64,000 nt of DNA. Origin: Mycobacterium syngnathidarum (GTDB taxonomy: Bacteria; Actinomycetota; Actinomycetes; Mycobacteriales; Mycobacteriaceae). Below the pieces are notes generated by a model. That model worked only from the letters and a program-made list of their open reading frames with translations. It searched no databases and was not told where the DNA came from. The position numbers and the translations under genes were made by a program. Shown piece after piece: positions 36,427 through 45,557 of the stretch (position 1 is the first letter of the stretch; the number at the start of each line of letters is the position of its first letter). The stretch spans positions 1 through 64,000 of the forward strand of contig NZ_MLCL01000077.1 of NCBI RefSeq assembly GCF_001942625.1. The letters are read 5' to 3'.

Positions 36427-37547
36427 TGAAGACCGATCTCTGCGAGAGGTTCGGGATCGAATACCCGATCTTCGTGTTCACCCCGTCGGAGAAGGTGGCC
36501 GCCGCGGTCAGCAAGGCCGGCGGTCTGGGCGTGCTGGGTTGCGTGCGATTCAACGACGCCGACGACCTCGAAGAGGTTCTGCAGTGGATGGACGCCAACA
36601 CCGACGGTAAGCCGTACGGCGTCGACGTGGTGATGCCGGCCAAGATCCCGACCGAGGGCACGGCCGTCGACATCAACAAACTCATCCCGCAGAGCCACCG
36701 CGACTTCGTCGCGAAAACCCTTGCCGATCTCGGAGTTCCGCCGCTGCCGGAGGACGAGGAGCGCAACGAGGGTGTGCTGGGCTGGCTGCACTCGGTGGCC
36801 CGCAGCCACGTCGACGTCGCCCTCAAGCACCCGATCAAGCTGATCGCCAACGCCCTTGGTTCGCCACCCAACGACGTCATCGAACAGGCGCACGCCGCAG
36901 GCGTTCCGGTGGCCGCGCTGGCCGGCAGCGCCAAGCATGCGCTGCGCCACGTCGAGAACGGCGTGGACATCGTCGTCGCCCAGGGCCACGAGGCCGGTGG
37001 GCACACCGGCGAGATCGGGTCCATGGTGCTGTGGCCGGAAATCGTTGATGCCCTTGACGGCAAGGCCCCGGTGCTGGCTGCCGGCGGTATCGGCACCGGC
37101 AAGCAGGTCGCGGCCGCGCTGGCGCTGGGAGCCTCGGGCGTGTGGATGGGCTCGGCCTTCCTGACCGCGGCCGAGTACGACCTGGGCCACCGGCTGCCTG
37201 GCGGCACCTCCACGATCCAGGAGGCGCTGCTCAAGGCGACCACGGCTGACACCGTGCGCCGCAAGATCTACACCGGTAAGCCGGCCCGGTTGCTCAAGAC
37301 CAAGTGGACCGACGCCTGGGATGCCCCGGACGCACCGGAGCCGCTGCCCATGCCGCTGCAGAACATCCTTGTCAGCGAGGCCCACCAGCGGATGAACGAA
37401 TCCGACAACCCCGACACCGTATCCATGCCGGTCGGACAGATCGTGGGCCGGATGAACAAGATTCGCCCCGTGGCCGACATCATGGCCGAATTGGTGAGCG
37501 GTTTCGAGGCGGCGACCAAGCGCCTGGACGGCATCGCCGGAAGCTGA
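36423..37547 (+). CDS. Nitronate monooxygenase/2-nitropropane dioxygenase-like flavoprotein
   Basis: The 374-aa FMN TIM barrel has the family hallmarks GHEAGGHTGEIGSM (about 190-203) and VLAAGGIGTGKQVAAALALGASGVWMGSAFL (split around 220-250). It overlaps fadD19 by four bases, so it is translated with a steroid-CoA ligase. Members of this family in sterol clusters, such as IpdC (Rv3553), are flavin dehydrogenases of steroid-derived CoA thioesters rather than nitronate oxidisers. An equivalent side-chain or ring oxidation is plausible here but is inference. ATG 36423 and ATG 36426 are both possible starts. Confidence 0.88.
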   Translation: MMKTDLCERFGIEYPIFVFTPSEKVAAAVSKAGGLGVLGCVRFNDADDLEEVLQWMDANTDGKPYGVDVVMPAKIPTEGTAVDINKLIPQSHRDFVAKTLADLGVPPLPEDEERNEGVLGWLHSVARSHVDVALKHPIKLIANALGSPPNDVIEQAHAAGVPVAALAGSAKHALRHVENGVDIVVAQGHEAGGHTGEIGSMVLWPEIVDALDGKAPVLAAGGIGTGKQVAAALALGASGVWMGSAFLTAAEYDLGHRLPGGTSTIQEALLKATTADTVRRKIYTGKPARLLKTKWTDAWDAPDAPEPLPMPLQNILVSEAHQRMNESDNPDTVSMPVGQIVGRMNKIRPVADIMAELVSGFEAATKRLDGIAGS

Positions 37548-37582
37548 GTCTTCGCGCAGGCTCGACGACGTCGAGGCTCGGT

Positions 37583-38434
37583 ATGGTTGGACCGGTGAAC
37601 GAAGCACAGGCGCTGGCAGCGAACCGGGACAACTGGGACGACCGGGCCGATGTGCATGCCCAATCCGAGATGTATGACGTTCCAGGGTTTCTCGCCGACC
37701 CCACCGATATCTCCTGGGTGGTGCGCAATGACCTTGAGGTGCTCGCGCCGCACCTGCCGGAGAGCGGGGTGAGCGACCGTTCGCTGCTGCATCTGCAGTG
37801 CCACATCGGCACCGACACCATCTCCTGGGCGCGGCTCGGAGCCCGTGATGTGCACGGAGTAGACCTCTCGCCCAACTCGCTGCGGCACGCGGCCCGGATC
37901 GCCGAGGCCGACGGCCGCCGTGACATCACCTGGGTCGAGGGCGACGCGCGGTTCGCCTCGACGCTGATCCGGCGACGCTTCGAAATCGTGGTGACCAGTA
38001 CCGGAACCATCGTGTGGCTGCCGGAACTCGCGAATTGGGCTCGGTCGATCCATGACCTGCTCGAGCCGGGTGGAGTGTTCATGATCCGCGACGACCATCC
38101 GCTCCTGAGTGCCATGGACTGCGAGCCGTGGGACGTCACCGACGACTATCTCAGTGGCGGGGGCGTCCGAACCTACGACGACGCAGGGACTTACACCGAG
38201 AATTCGGCCGGTCAGATCACCAATGCGCGCAACCACGAGTGGCGCCACGACCTGTCCGAAGTCGTGATGTCCTTGCTGCGCGCCGGGCTCGTCATCGAGG
38301 CATTGGCCGAACTGCCCTACATGGACTGGCAGGCATTCCCGGCCCTGTTGCCCTGCGAACAAGGCTGGCAGCTACCGCCCGGCGCGCCGCGGATCCCGCT
38401 GAACTTCGCGGTCGTCGCACGGCGCCCCCGGTAG
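37583..38434 (+). CDS. Class I SAM-dependent methyltransferase
   Basis: The 283-aa protein shows a Rossmann SAM site: LLHLQCHIGTDTISWARLGA (motif I variant, about 64-83), HGVDLSPNSL, WVEGDARF and LEPGGVFMIRDDHPLL. The substrate is unknown. The start is ATG 37583 (GTG 37595 is possible). It follows the flavoprotein gene by 35 bp in the same direction and could be read from the fadD19 promoter, but no sterol role is known to me. It is convergent with gabD2, with ten bases between them. Confidence 0.85.
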   Translation: MVGPVNEAQALAANRDNWDDRADVHAQSEMYDVPGFLADPTDISWVVRNDLEVLAPHLPESGVSDRSLLHLQCHIGTDTISWARLGARDVHGVDLSPNSLRHAARIAEADGRRDITWVEGDARFASTLIRRRFEIVVTSTGTIVWLPELANWARSIHDLLEPGGVFMIRDDHPLLSAMDCEPWDVTDDYLSGGGVRTYDDAGTYTENSAGQITNARNHEWRHDLSEVVMSLLRAGLVIEALAELPYMDWQAFPALLPCEQGWQLPPGAPRIPLNFAVVARRPR

Positions 38435-38444
38435 CGGGAGGACT

Positions 38445-40004
38445 CTAACGCCCGGGCAGCTTCTGTACCGCCTGGATCATCGGCGTCAGCGCCTTCTGCC
38501 AGAAAGTTTGCGAAATGCCCAGCGGCGGATCGAGATTGATCACCCGGGCAGTAGAGACCGTCTGCGACTCGGTGTACTTGAGGATACCGTCGGCCCCGTG
38601 TCGGCGTCCGACGCCGGAGGCCTTCATGCCGCCCATCGGCGCCGCGGTGCTGCCGAACGCCAGCGCGTAGCCCTCGTCGACATTGACCGTGCCCGAATTG
38701 ATCTGCGCGGCAATCGCCTCGCCCTGGGCCTTCGATCCGGCCCACACGCTGGCGTTCAGGCCGTACTCGGTGTCGTTGGCCTTCTCGATGGCTTCGGCCA
38801 CGGAACCGACCGGATAGATCGACACCAGCGGGCCGAAGGTCTCGTTGCGGGCACATTCCATCTCGTCGGTGACACCGGTCAGCACGGTCGGCTCGAAGAA
38901 GAGCGGCCCTATGTCGGGGCGGGCGTTGCCACCGGCAATTACCTTGGCACCCTTGACCTTTGCGTCGTCCACGTGGCCGGAGACGGTCTTGACCTGGTCC
39001 TCGGAGATCAGGCTGCCCATGTCGGCGGTGAAGTCGTAGGCGCCCGACAACTTCATGTTGCGCACCTGCTCGCCGAACTTGGCGGTGAACTCGTCGGCGA
39101 CTTCCCGTTCGACGTAGATCCGCTCGATCGAGATGCACAGTTGGCCGGCGTTGGAGAAGCACGCGCGGGTGGCGGCCTTGGCGACCACGTCCAGGTTGGC
39201 GTCCTTGGTGACGATCATCGGGTTCTTGCCGCCGAGTTCGGCGGAGAAACCGATCAGCCGGCGGCCGCACTGCTCGGCCAGCGTCCGCCCGGTCGCGGTG
39301 GAGCCGGTGAACATCAGGTAGTCACAGTTCTCGACGATCGCGGTACCTACCACCGAACCCGGCCCGGGCACCACCGCGAACAGGTCGCGCGGCAACCCGG
39401 CCTGGTAGAGCAGCTCGGCGTTGGCCAGCGTGCAGTAGGGGGTCTGGCTGTCCGGCTTGACCACCACGGCATTGCCGGCCAGCAGGGCCGGGATGGAATC
39501 CGAGATGGACAGGGCCATCGGGTAATTCCACGGCGAGATGACGCCGATGACGCCCTTGGGGTGGTGGTTGACCACGGTCTTGACCAGGCCGGGCAGCAGG
39601 CCCTGGACCCGCTTGGGGGAGAGCAGTTTGGTGGCCTGCCGTGCGTAGTAGCGCGAGTTCAAGATCATGTCGACGATCTCTTCCTGCGCGGCCGAGCGGG
39701 CCTTCCCGGTTTCGGCCTGAGCCACGTCCATCAGGAAGTCGCGATTCTTGGCCACCAGTTGGCCGAAGCGGGCGATGACCGCGGCGCGCTCGGAGACCGG
39801 ACGCTTGGCCCACTGGGTCTGCGCGGCCCGGGCTTTGGCGAAGGCGGCGCTCACATCGTCGGCGGTGCCGACCGGTATGGTGGTCAGCTCCTTGCCGGTG
39901 AAGACCTCGTCGATGGTTTTCGTCGGGCGCGCACTGACTTCAGCGTCATCGATTGCGACGAGTGCGCGCAGGCGAGCGAAATCCGCAGCGGACGGAGCAG
40001 GCAT
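38445..40004 (-). CDS. gabD2: Succinate-semialdehyde dehydrogenase (NADP+) GabD2-like
   Basis: The 519-aa aldehyde dehydrogenase has VISPWNYPMALSISD (about 155), FTGSTATGRTLAEQ (about 230), the catalytic Glu in GFSAELGGKNP (about 252), the catalytic Cys in RACFSNAGQLCISIER (about 288) and ETFGPLVSIYP. It is very similar throughout to M. tuberculosis GabD2 (Rv1731, 518 aa), including the start MPAPSA, so ATG 40004 is used rather than 40046. It oxidises succinic semialdehyde or a related aldehyde. It is not part of the sterol gene order in M. tuberculosis. Confidence 0.92.
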   Translation of the reverse strand: MPAPSAADFARLRALVAIDDAEVSARPTKTIDEVFTGKELTTIPVGTADDVSAAFAKARAAQTQWAKRPVSERAAVIARFGQLVAKNRDFLMDVAQAETGKARSAAQEEIVDMILNSRYYARQATKLLSPKRVQGLLPGLVKTVVNHHPKGVIGVISPWNYPMALSISDSIPALLAGNAVVVKPDSQTPYCTLANAELLYQAGLPRDLFAVVPGPGSVVGTAIVENCDYLMFTGSTATGRTLAEQCGRRLIGFSAELGGKNPMIVTKDANLDVVAKAATRACFSNAGQLCISIERIYVEREVADEFTAKFGEQVRNMKLSGAYDFTADMGSLISEDQVKTVSGHVDDAKVKGAKVIAGGNARPDIGPLFFEPTVLTGVTDEMECARNETFGPLVSIYPVGSVAEAIEKANDTEYGLNASVWAGSKAQGEAIAAQINSGTVNVDEGYALAFGSTAAPMGGMKASGVGRRHGADGILKYTESQTVSTARVINLDPPLGISQTFWQKALTPMIQAVQKLPGR

Positions 40005-40132
40005 CGGAACTCTCCCTACTGGCAAGTAACTAACAGTCAACGCCAACCTACTCGGTACCCACGGTCCGACAAAGGCCCAGGTTGTCCGATTTGTTCACGA
40101 CTGGACTGAGCGCAGCCCCCTAACCTGCGAAT

Positions 40133-40528
40133 ATGGCCCTGAACCTGAACGCGGCGGTCTTCGAGATCGTCGCAAAAGATCTGTCCCGATCCCTGGATTT
40201 CTACCGGCACCTCGGCCTGGATGTGCCCCAACCGGACGGACCGCACGCGGAGGTTGCATTGCCGGGCGGAAATCGGCTGGCGTTCGACACCGAAGAGGTG
40301 ATCGCCTCGATGCATCCCGGCTGGACGCCCCCGGCCGGGCCCGGGCGCGTGGCGCTGGCGTTCGGACTCGACGCCCCCGCTGCTGTCGACGAACTCTATG
40401 AGCGGCTCACCGCAGCCGGTCATCCGGGAACGCTCAAACCGTTCGATGCACCCTGGGGGCAGCGCTATGCCACGGTCGAGGACCCCGACGGGACCTCGGT
40501 GGACCTGTTCGCGGCCTTGCCGGATTGA
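40133..40528 (+). CDS. VOC/glyoxalase family protein
   Basis: The 131-aa protein is a single vicinal-oxygen-chelate domain with two beta-alpha-beta-beta-beta halves: FEIVAKDLSRSLDFYRHLGLD at the start and YATVEDPDGTSVDLFAALPD at the end, the latter with a Glu/Asp metal position. Such proteins act in aldehyde or antibiotic detoxification or as extradiol-type enzymes; the substrate is unknown. Its last 64 bases overlap the convergent AraC-type regulator gene. Confidence 0.82.
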   Translation: MALNLNAAVFEIVAKDLSRSLDFYRHLGLDVPQPDGPHAEVALPGGNRLAFDTEEVIASMHPGWTPPAGPGRVALAFGLDAPAAVDELYERLTAAGHPGTLKPFDAPWGQRYATVEDPDGTSVDLFAALPD

Positions 40529-41199
40529 CCGAGCCCGCGCAATGGCACCCCGGCCAGGGCGCGGAACTCGCGGTGCAGGTGCGATTGATCGGCGTAGCCG
40601 GCCTGCGCCGCGGCCGCGCTCGAACTCATGCCCCCGCCGAGCAGGTCGACGGCGCGGCGAAACCGCAGAATGCGCCGCAGCGTGGCGGGCCCGTAGCCGT
40701 ACACCGTCGCGCACTGCCGCTGCATCGTCCGGTTCGACCAGCCGAGGCGGCGTGCGGTGCTGGACACCGATGCGCCGGCCCCCATTAGACGCGTGACGTC
40801 ATGAAGCGCGTGTAGAGGCCAGGGAGCGGTCTGGTCGCGAGGTGGCTGCGAGGCCAGGGAGACCGCGAGTTCTCCGAGTGAGCCGGCCCGGCTGATCCTG
40901 CGCAGCTCGCGCAGCTCGCGCAGGTCGACGCGGGTGTTGCGGACTTCGGATGCCGGGACGCCGAGCAGGCGCGGCAGGACACCGGGTCGAAATCGCAGCC
41001 CCTGCACCGGGTCCGGGCTGCCCACGGTGATGAACGCAGTGGTGTCGGGGCCGGCGACGACGATCCTGTCGTCCATTTCGATCAGGTCCATGCATCCATC
41101 GGGAAGGACCCGGCCCGGTTCGGCCGGCCCGGTGCGGACCCAACGACACTCCACGAGCTCGCCCAGACGCGGTGGCGGATCGAATTCGCGGTAGCCCAC
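40465..41199 (-). CDS. AraC family transcriptional regulator
   Basis: The 244-aa protein has an N-terminal sensing region (DUF6597-like, about 1-115) and a C-terminal double helix-turn-helix (about 135-225: VSSTARRLGWSNRTMQRQC and SAAAAQAGYADQSHLHREFRALAG). About 20 C-terminal residues are encoded by DNA shared with the convergent VOC gene. The last residues have no family look, so the protein may have been extended into that gene. It may regulate the VOC gene or be regulated with it; no operator is visible. Confidence 0.85.
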   Translation of the reverse strand: MGYREFDPPPRLGELVECRWVRTGPAEPGRVLPDGCMDLIEMDDRIVVAGPDTTAFITVGSPDPVQGLRFRPGVLPRLLGVPASEVRNTRVDLRELRELRRISRAGSLGELAVSLASQPPRDQTAPWPLHALHDVTRLMGAGASVSSTARRLGWSNRTMQRQCATVYGYGPATLRRILRFRRAVDLLGGGMSSSAAAAQAGYADQSHLHREFRALAGVPLRGLGQSGKAANRSTEVPSGSSTVA

Positions 41200-41241
41200 G
41201 TCTGCGACGCTACTCGCGCCGCGATGCGGTTGAATCGGGGA

Positions 41242-41796
41242 ATGGCCGGGCGACCACGCGACACGTCGATCGACGAGCGGGTGCTCGCGGCCACGCGGGA
41301 GCTGCTGGTCGAGGTGGGCTGGGACGACCTGAGTGTTCGGCTGGTTGCGGCGCGGTGTGGGGTGGGCCGGTCCAGCCTGAACCGGCGGTGGGCGTCGAAA
41401 GCCGAACTGGTGCTACACGCGATACTCGGCGAATCGCCCGACATGTCACCGTTTTCCGGCACCGACCTGGCCGGCTGGGTCGACTGGGTGGTCCGCGGCA
41501 GCCATCAGCTGTTCGTCCGGCCCGATGTGAGCGAGGCGGTGCCCGGGCTGTTGCTGGCGCTGCGGGAGAACCCCTCCTTGCGCAAGGCGCTGTGGGACGG
41601 GTTCAGCGGCCCGGCGATCGAGATGTTCGCCGCGAGGGGGTATGGCACAGAATCGGATGCGAAGGCTGTGCTGTCCATGGCCGCGGGTGCGGCCCTGTTC
41701 GCTACCACGGTCGCGGTTGACGACGATTCTCCCGAGCTGCAGCAGCGACTGGTGCGGCTACTGGGCCGGGCACTGGGTGTGTCACCGGCCGAATGA
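41242..41796 (+). CDS. TetR family transcriptional regulator
   Basis: The 184-aa protein has an N-terminal TetR helix-turn-helix (AATRELLVEVGWDDLSVRLVAARCGVGRSSLNRRW, in pieces around residues 12-46) and an all-helical ligand domain. ATG 41242 (MAGRPRDTS) is the family-typical start rather than ATG 41224. It overlaps the convergent epimerase gene by 15 bases; a 23-bp imperfect palindrome in front of the epimerase is a good candidate for its operator. Confidence 0.87.
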   Translation: MAGRPRDTSIDERVLAATRELLVEVGWDDLSVRLVAARCGVGRSSLNRRWASKAELVLHAILGESPDMSPFSGTDLAGWVDWVVRGSHQLFVRPDVSEAVPGLLLALRENPSLRKALWDGFSGPAIEMFAARGYGTESDAKAVLSMAAGAALFATTVAVDDDSPELQQRLVRLLGRALGVSPAE

Positions 41797-42756
41797 GGCC
41801 AACATGGCTTCCTGCGGCGACCGCCACGCCTCGATGTCCAGATCGGCGAGCGTGCTCGCGTCGTCGGTGGGGGTGGCCGCGGTCAGCAACAGCGCTGCCT
41901 CGTGGCTGATCCCGTCACCGAGCGGCAGCACCGCGCCCAGCAGATCCGAGCAACGGCCGATGCCGCGGAAGATGCTCCCCGGCAACGGGATTCGCCGGAC
42001 CCTGCGCGCCGCCCCCTGTTCGAGCACATCGATCATCTCGTTGAACGAGACCATCGCGCCGCCGCAGACATAGCGCTTGGGTCCTCGCCCCGGGGCCATG
42101 AGTCGCTCGTGCACCAGTGCGACGTCGCGCACGTCGATCATCTGCATGCCGCCGGTCATCCGGGGTGCCAGCCCGGCCTTCACGATCGGCGCCCAGCCGC
42201 GCTCGGTGACCCCGGCGGCGGTGAAGTAGGCCGGTCCCACCACGCTCGACGGGTAGGTGACCACGACCGGGGCTCCGGCATCCTGCAACCGTCGGGCCAC
42301 TCGGTCGGCGTATGCCTTGGTCTGGGCGTAGGGGCTGCGTCCCGGCGCCGGTGGGGTGTCGGCGGAGATCACCCCGGTCGGCGGTGGAAACAGTGAGCTG
42401 TAGCTGCTGACCGAGACGATGGGGTCGAGCCCGGCCTCGGCGGCACGGTTCAGCACGGCTTCGGTTGCGTGCGCGTTGATCTCCCACATCAGCTGTTCGC
42501 GCCGGCGGTCGGTGCCGACGATGCCCGCGGCGTGGATCAGCGCATCGCAGCCCGAGATCAGGTCTCCGATGGTGTCACCGTCGCGGATATCGCCGGCCAG
42601 AACAGACATCTCGCCGAGCTCGGCGAGGCGGCCGATCACCTCGTCGTCGCCGCAGCCGGGTGCGACGAGCAGTCGGATGCGATGGCCCGCGGCGAGCAGG
42701 CCTCGCACGGTATGGGCCCCGAGATAGCCGGTGCCGCCGGTCACTGCGATGTGCAT
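41782..42756 (-). CDS. NAD-dependent epimerase/dehydratase (extended SDR)
   Basis: The 324-aa protein has the extended-SDR nucleotide motif VTGGTGYLGAHT (residues 4-15), LIHAAGIVG, and a YAQTKAYADRV active-site YxxxK near 145. It probably reduces or epimerises a sugar- or steroid-like substrate; 3-beta-hydroxysteroid dehydrogenase-type enzymes share this fold. ATG 42756 is chosen because translation upstream of it has no family resemblance. A palindrome at 42772-42794 sits just upstream, so repression by the neighbouring TetR is likely. Confidence 0.85.
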   Translation of the reverse strand: MHIAVTGGTGYLGAHTVRGLLAAGHRIRLLVAPGCGDDEVIGRLAELGEMSVLAGDIRDGDTIGDLISGCDALIHAAGIVGTDRRREQLMWEINAHATEAVLNRAAEAGLDPIVSVSSYSSLFPPPTGVISADTPPAPGRSPYAQTKAYADRVARRLQDAGAPVVVTYPSSVVGPAYFTAAGVTERGWAPIVKAGLAPRMTGGMQMIDVRDVALVHERLMAPGRGPKRYVCGGAMVSFNEMIDVLEQGAARRVRRIPLPGSIFRGIGRCSDLLGAVLPLGDGISHEAALLLTAATPTDDASTLADLDIEAWRSPQEAMLASFGR

Positions 42757-42771
42757 GCTGCGCCTCCCAAG

Positions 42772-42794
42772 TTTCGATGCCAATGGTATCGAAA
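42772..42794. promoter_or_regulatory. 23-bp imperfect palindrome, probable TetR operator
   Basis: TTTCGAT, GCCAATGGT, ATCGAAA: the outer 7-bp arms are perfect, and the centre continues the symmetry (CCA..TGG) apart from one mismatched pair and the middle base. It lies 16 bp before the epimerase start. Size and symmetry suit a TetR dimer. Confidence 0.6.
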
Positions 42795-42906
42795 TAATTG
42801 GAGCGGGTGGTGCGATGCCGGCACTTGTGCCGCGAGTTGCGGTCACTATTGAGCAGCATTCCGCGGCGTCGTGGTCAGCGCGGCACGGTGGCGGGGTGGG
42901 TCCGGG

Positions 42907-44445
42907 TCAGCGCGAGATCGGCCACACCGGGTCGGCGCACGCGGTGCCCTCGGCCGAGAGCTGCCGCTTGATCACCTTGAACGTCTCGGTACGCGGCAGC
43001 GTGGTGCCGACCCGCACGTACGACGGCCACTGCTTGGGGCCGAGATCGCGCTGCTCGTGCAGAAACCGCCGGAACTTGTCGATGTCGAACGTCGCGTCCG
43101 GCGTCAACACCAATGCGGCCATCACCTGATCGCCCACCGCGGGATCGGGGATGGGATAGACCGCGGCCTCAGCGACATCGGGATGGCGCGACAGGATTCG
43201 TTCGATCGGCGCGGTTCCCAGATTCTCGCCGTCGACCCGCATCCAGTCGCCGAGGCGCCCGGCGAAGTGCGCGAAGCCGTCCTCGTCGAGGTAGGCCAGG
43301 TCGCCGGTGTGGTAGACGCCGCCGGCCATACGATCGGCCTCGGCGCCGGGATCGTTGTAGTAGCCGCGGAACCACCCGGCACCCGTCGGGTTCACCAACT
43401 CGCCGACGGTCCCGGGGGGACACGGTTCACCGGTGTCCACGTCGACGATCGCCACCTGGTCGGTGAGCGGGCCGAGGGCGCCTTCGGGGGTGTCGGGAGT
43501 GCGGGCGATCGCCACCCCGCCCTCGGTGGAACCGAACCCGTCGACCACCGTCACCCCGAACCGCTCGGCGAACCGGTTCAGGTCCCGTGGTGCCCCCTCG
43601 TTGCCGTAGAGGATCCGCAACGGGTTGTCGGCATCGTCGGGCGCCGGTTGGGTGGCCAGGATGTAGGACAACGGCTTGCCGACGTAGTTGGCGTAGGTGG
43701 CGCCGTAGCGGCGGACGTCAGGTATGAAACCGGATGCGGAGAACTTGCGCCGCAGCGCAATTGACGCACCGGCGGCGGCCGCGACGGCCCAGCCGGCCAT
43801 GATCGCGTTGGAGTGGAACAGCGGCATCGACAGGTACACGGTGTCGGCCGCACCCAGTCCGAACCGCTCGGCCAGCATCCGGCCCGGAAAAGCTACCTTG
43901 TCATGGGTGACCCGCACGGCCTTGGGATCCCCACTGGTGCCGGAGGTGAAGATGAGCATGAACAGATCGTCGGCCGCCAGCTCGGCGAACGTCACCGGGG
44001 TGTCCCGGTACGACGCGAGTTCGGCTGCCCAGTCGTCAGATTCGACGTCGATGAAATCCACCCCGGGCGGGACCGTGTCGGGATCGTCGGCCAGGACCAG
44101 CTGACAGTCCGCCTTGGCGATGTCACGGGCCAGTGCCTCACCGCGGCGGGTCTGGTTGAGACCGACGGGCACCAGTCCGGTCAGGCCCGCCGCCACCAGC
44201 AGGCTGGAGAAAAACGTGGTGTTGCCGAGGAGCGCCCCGACATGCGGGGGTTTGGCTCCAGCCCTTTGTCCTCCTCGCGTGCGGGAGTCCAACCGTGCCC
44301 GCAACGCCGCGGCCAGTTGTGCACCGGCGGCGATGTGGTCGGCCCAGCTGACGAACGAATCCTCTTGGTAGAGGCCACGGTCGGTGACCCCGGCAAGGGG
44401 GAGGAGCAGCTCGGTGACCGTCGGCCCTGCGGTTGGACCCCCCAT
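42907..44445 (-). CDS. fadD17: Steroid-CoA ligase FadD17
   Basis: The 512-aa ANL ligase has LIFTSGTSGDPKAVRVTH (about 165-182), DGFGSTEGGVAI (about 300), GRLGDWMRVDGENLGTAP (about 395) and a C-terminal catalytic Lys region FKVIKRQLSAEG. It is strongly similar to Rv3506 (502 aa), including the ending ACADPVWPI. FadD17 activates C5 side-chain steroid acids. It is third in the operon fadE26-fadE27-fadD17, two bases after fadE27. A short insertion after RLDSRTRGGQ adds a few residues. Confidence 0.93.
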   Translation of the reverse strand: MGGPTAGPTVTELLLPLAGVTDRGLYQEDSFVSWADHIAAGAQLAAALRARLDSRTRGGQRAGAKPPHVGALLGNTTFFSSLLVAAGLTGLVPVGLNQTRRGEALARDIAKADCQLVLADDPDTVPPGVDFIDVESDDWAAELASYRDTPVTFAELAADDLFMLIFTSGTSGDPKAVRVTHDKVAFPGRMLAERFGLGAADTVYLSMPLFHSNAIMAGWAVAAAAGASIALRRKFSASGFIPDVRRYGATYANYVGKPLSYILATQPAPDDADNPLRILYGNEGAPRDLNRFAERFGVTVVDGFGSTEGGVAIARTPDTPEGALGPLTDQVAIVDVDTGEPCPPGTVGELVNPTGAGWFRGYYNDPGAEADRMAGGVYHTGDLAYLDEDGFAHFAGRLGDWMRVDGENLGTAPIERILSRHPDVAEAAVYPIPDPAVGDQVMAALVLTPDATFDIDKFRRFLHEQRDLGPKQWPSYVRVGTTLPRTETFKVIKRQLSAEGTACADPVWPISR

Positions 44446-44447
44446 CC

Positions 44448-45545
44448 CTAGACCGGGGTGTCCGCGAGCTCACGTCCGATGCGCAGCAGCTGCCCGGTGG
44501 CCCCGCCGACCCCGAACTCGGTCTGCTTGGCGGCCAGGAAGTACCGGTGCACCGGATGGTCCATGTCGATGCCGACGCCACCGTGCACGTGTACTGCCGT
44601 GTGCGCGACGCGGTGGCCGGCCTCGGCAGCCCAGAACGCCGCACTGGCGACATCGATGTCGGCGGGCAGATCCTCGGACAACCGCCAGGCGGCCTGGGTC
44701 AGCGTCAGGCGCAGACCCTTGACGTCGATGTAACCGTCGGCCAGCCGCGAGGATACGGCCTGGAAGCTTCCGATCGGGCGGTCGAACTGCTCACGCTCCC
44801 GGGCGTACTCGGATGTCAACTCCAGGGCCCGCTCCAGCACGCCGAGTTGGAAGGCGCTGTGGCCCAGCGCGGCGTGCGTGGTCAGCCAGGCCGCGACCTC
44901 GGCCCCACCGACGAGGCGGGAGGCGTCCACCGCCGTGCCTTGCAGCTCCAGGTGGGCGACGCTGCCCTTGCCGGTCGTGCTCAGCAGGCTGACCGTCACG
45001 CCGGGGTCGTCGCCGGAGACCAGGAAAACGCTGACCCCGGACTCAGTTTCGGCCGGAACGAGGAAGGCGTCGGCGATCGGACCGTAGTTCACCTGGGTGC
45101 GGGTGCCGGTGAGTTTGTAGCCGGAACCGTCCGACTGCGCCTGCACCGGACCCTGACCCATCTCGCCGTCGAGGCCGACCGCGAGGATCTTGTCGCCGGC
45201 GACCGCCGGGCGCGCCCACTCGGTGCGCAGCTGTTCGGACCCGAACGCGGCCAGCGCGCCCGCGCCCAGCACCACCGACTCCAGGTACGGGACGGCGGCC
45301 AGCTGGCGACCCAGCGCGGTCAGCACGGCGGTCTGCTCGAGCACCCCCAAACCACCGCCGCCCACGGACTCGGGAGCCGCGGCCGAGAGCACGTCGGCCT
45401 CGATCAGCTTGGCCCACAGATTGGCATCGAAGCGCTGCTCGAGTCCGTCGAGCTCACGCTGACGCTCTGGTGTGCACACCGATTCGGTGATCGTGCGCAC
45501 CAGGCCACCCAGGTCGGCGGCCTCTTCGGTCGTCTTGAAATCCAT
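44448..45545 (-). CDS. fadE27: Acyl-CoA dehydrogenase FadE27 (ChsE5)
   Basis: The 365-aa protein has an acyl-CoA dehydrogenase fold, shorter than usual, with AYPLE-like N-terminal helices, GSVAHLELQGTAVDASRLVGGAEV and the C-terminal helix HVHGGVGIDMDHPVHRYF. With FadE26 it forms the alpha2beta2 heterotetramer (Rv3504-Rv3505, ChsE4-ChsE5), where the FAD site is shared between subunits. The enzyme oxidises steroid-CoA thioesters with five-carbon, and also longer, side chains. It is between fadE26 and fadD17 in one operon under the KstR box at 46782. Confidence 0.92.
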   Translation of the reverse strand: MDFKTTEEAADLGGLVRTITESVCTPERQRELDGLEQRFDANLWAKLIEADVLSAAAPESVGGGGLGVLEQTAVLTALGRQLAAVPYLESVVLGAGALAAFGSEQLRTEWARPAVAGDKILAVGLDGEMGQGPVQAQSDGSGYKLTGTRTQVNYGPIADAFLVPAETESGVSVFLVSGDDPGVTVSLLSTTGKGSVAHLELQGTAVDASRLVGGAEVAAWLTTHAALGHSAFQLGVLERALELTSEYAREREQFDRPIGSFQAVSSRLADGYIDVKGLRLTLTQAAWRLSEDLPADIDVASAAFWAAEAGHRVAHTAVHVHGGVGIDMDHPVHRYFLAAKQTEFGVGGATGQLLRIGRELADTPV

Positions 45546-45557
45546 GGTGTGCCGTCC

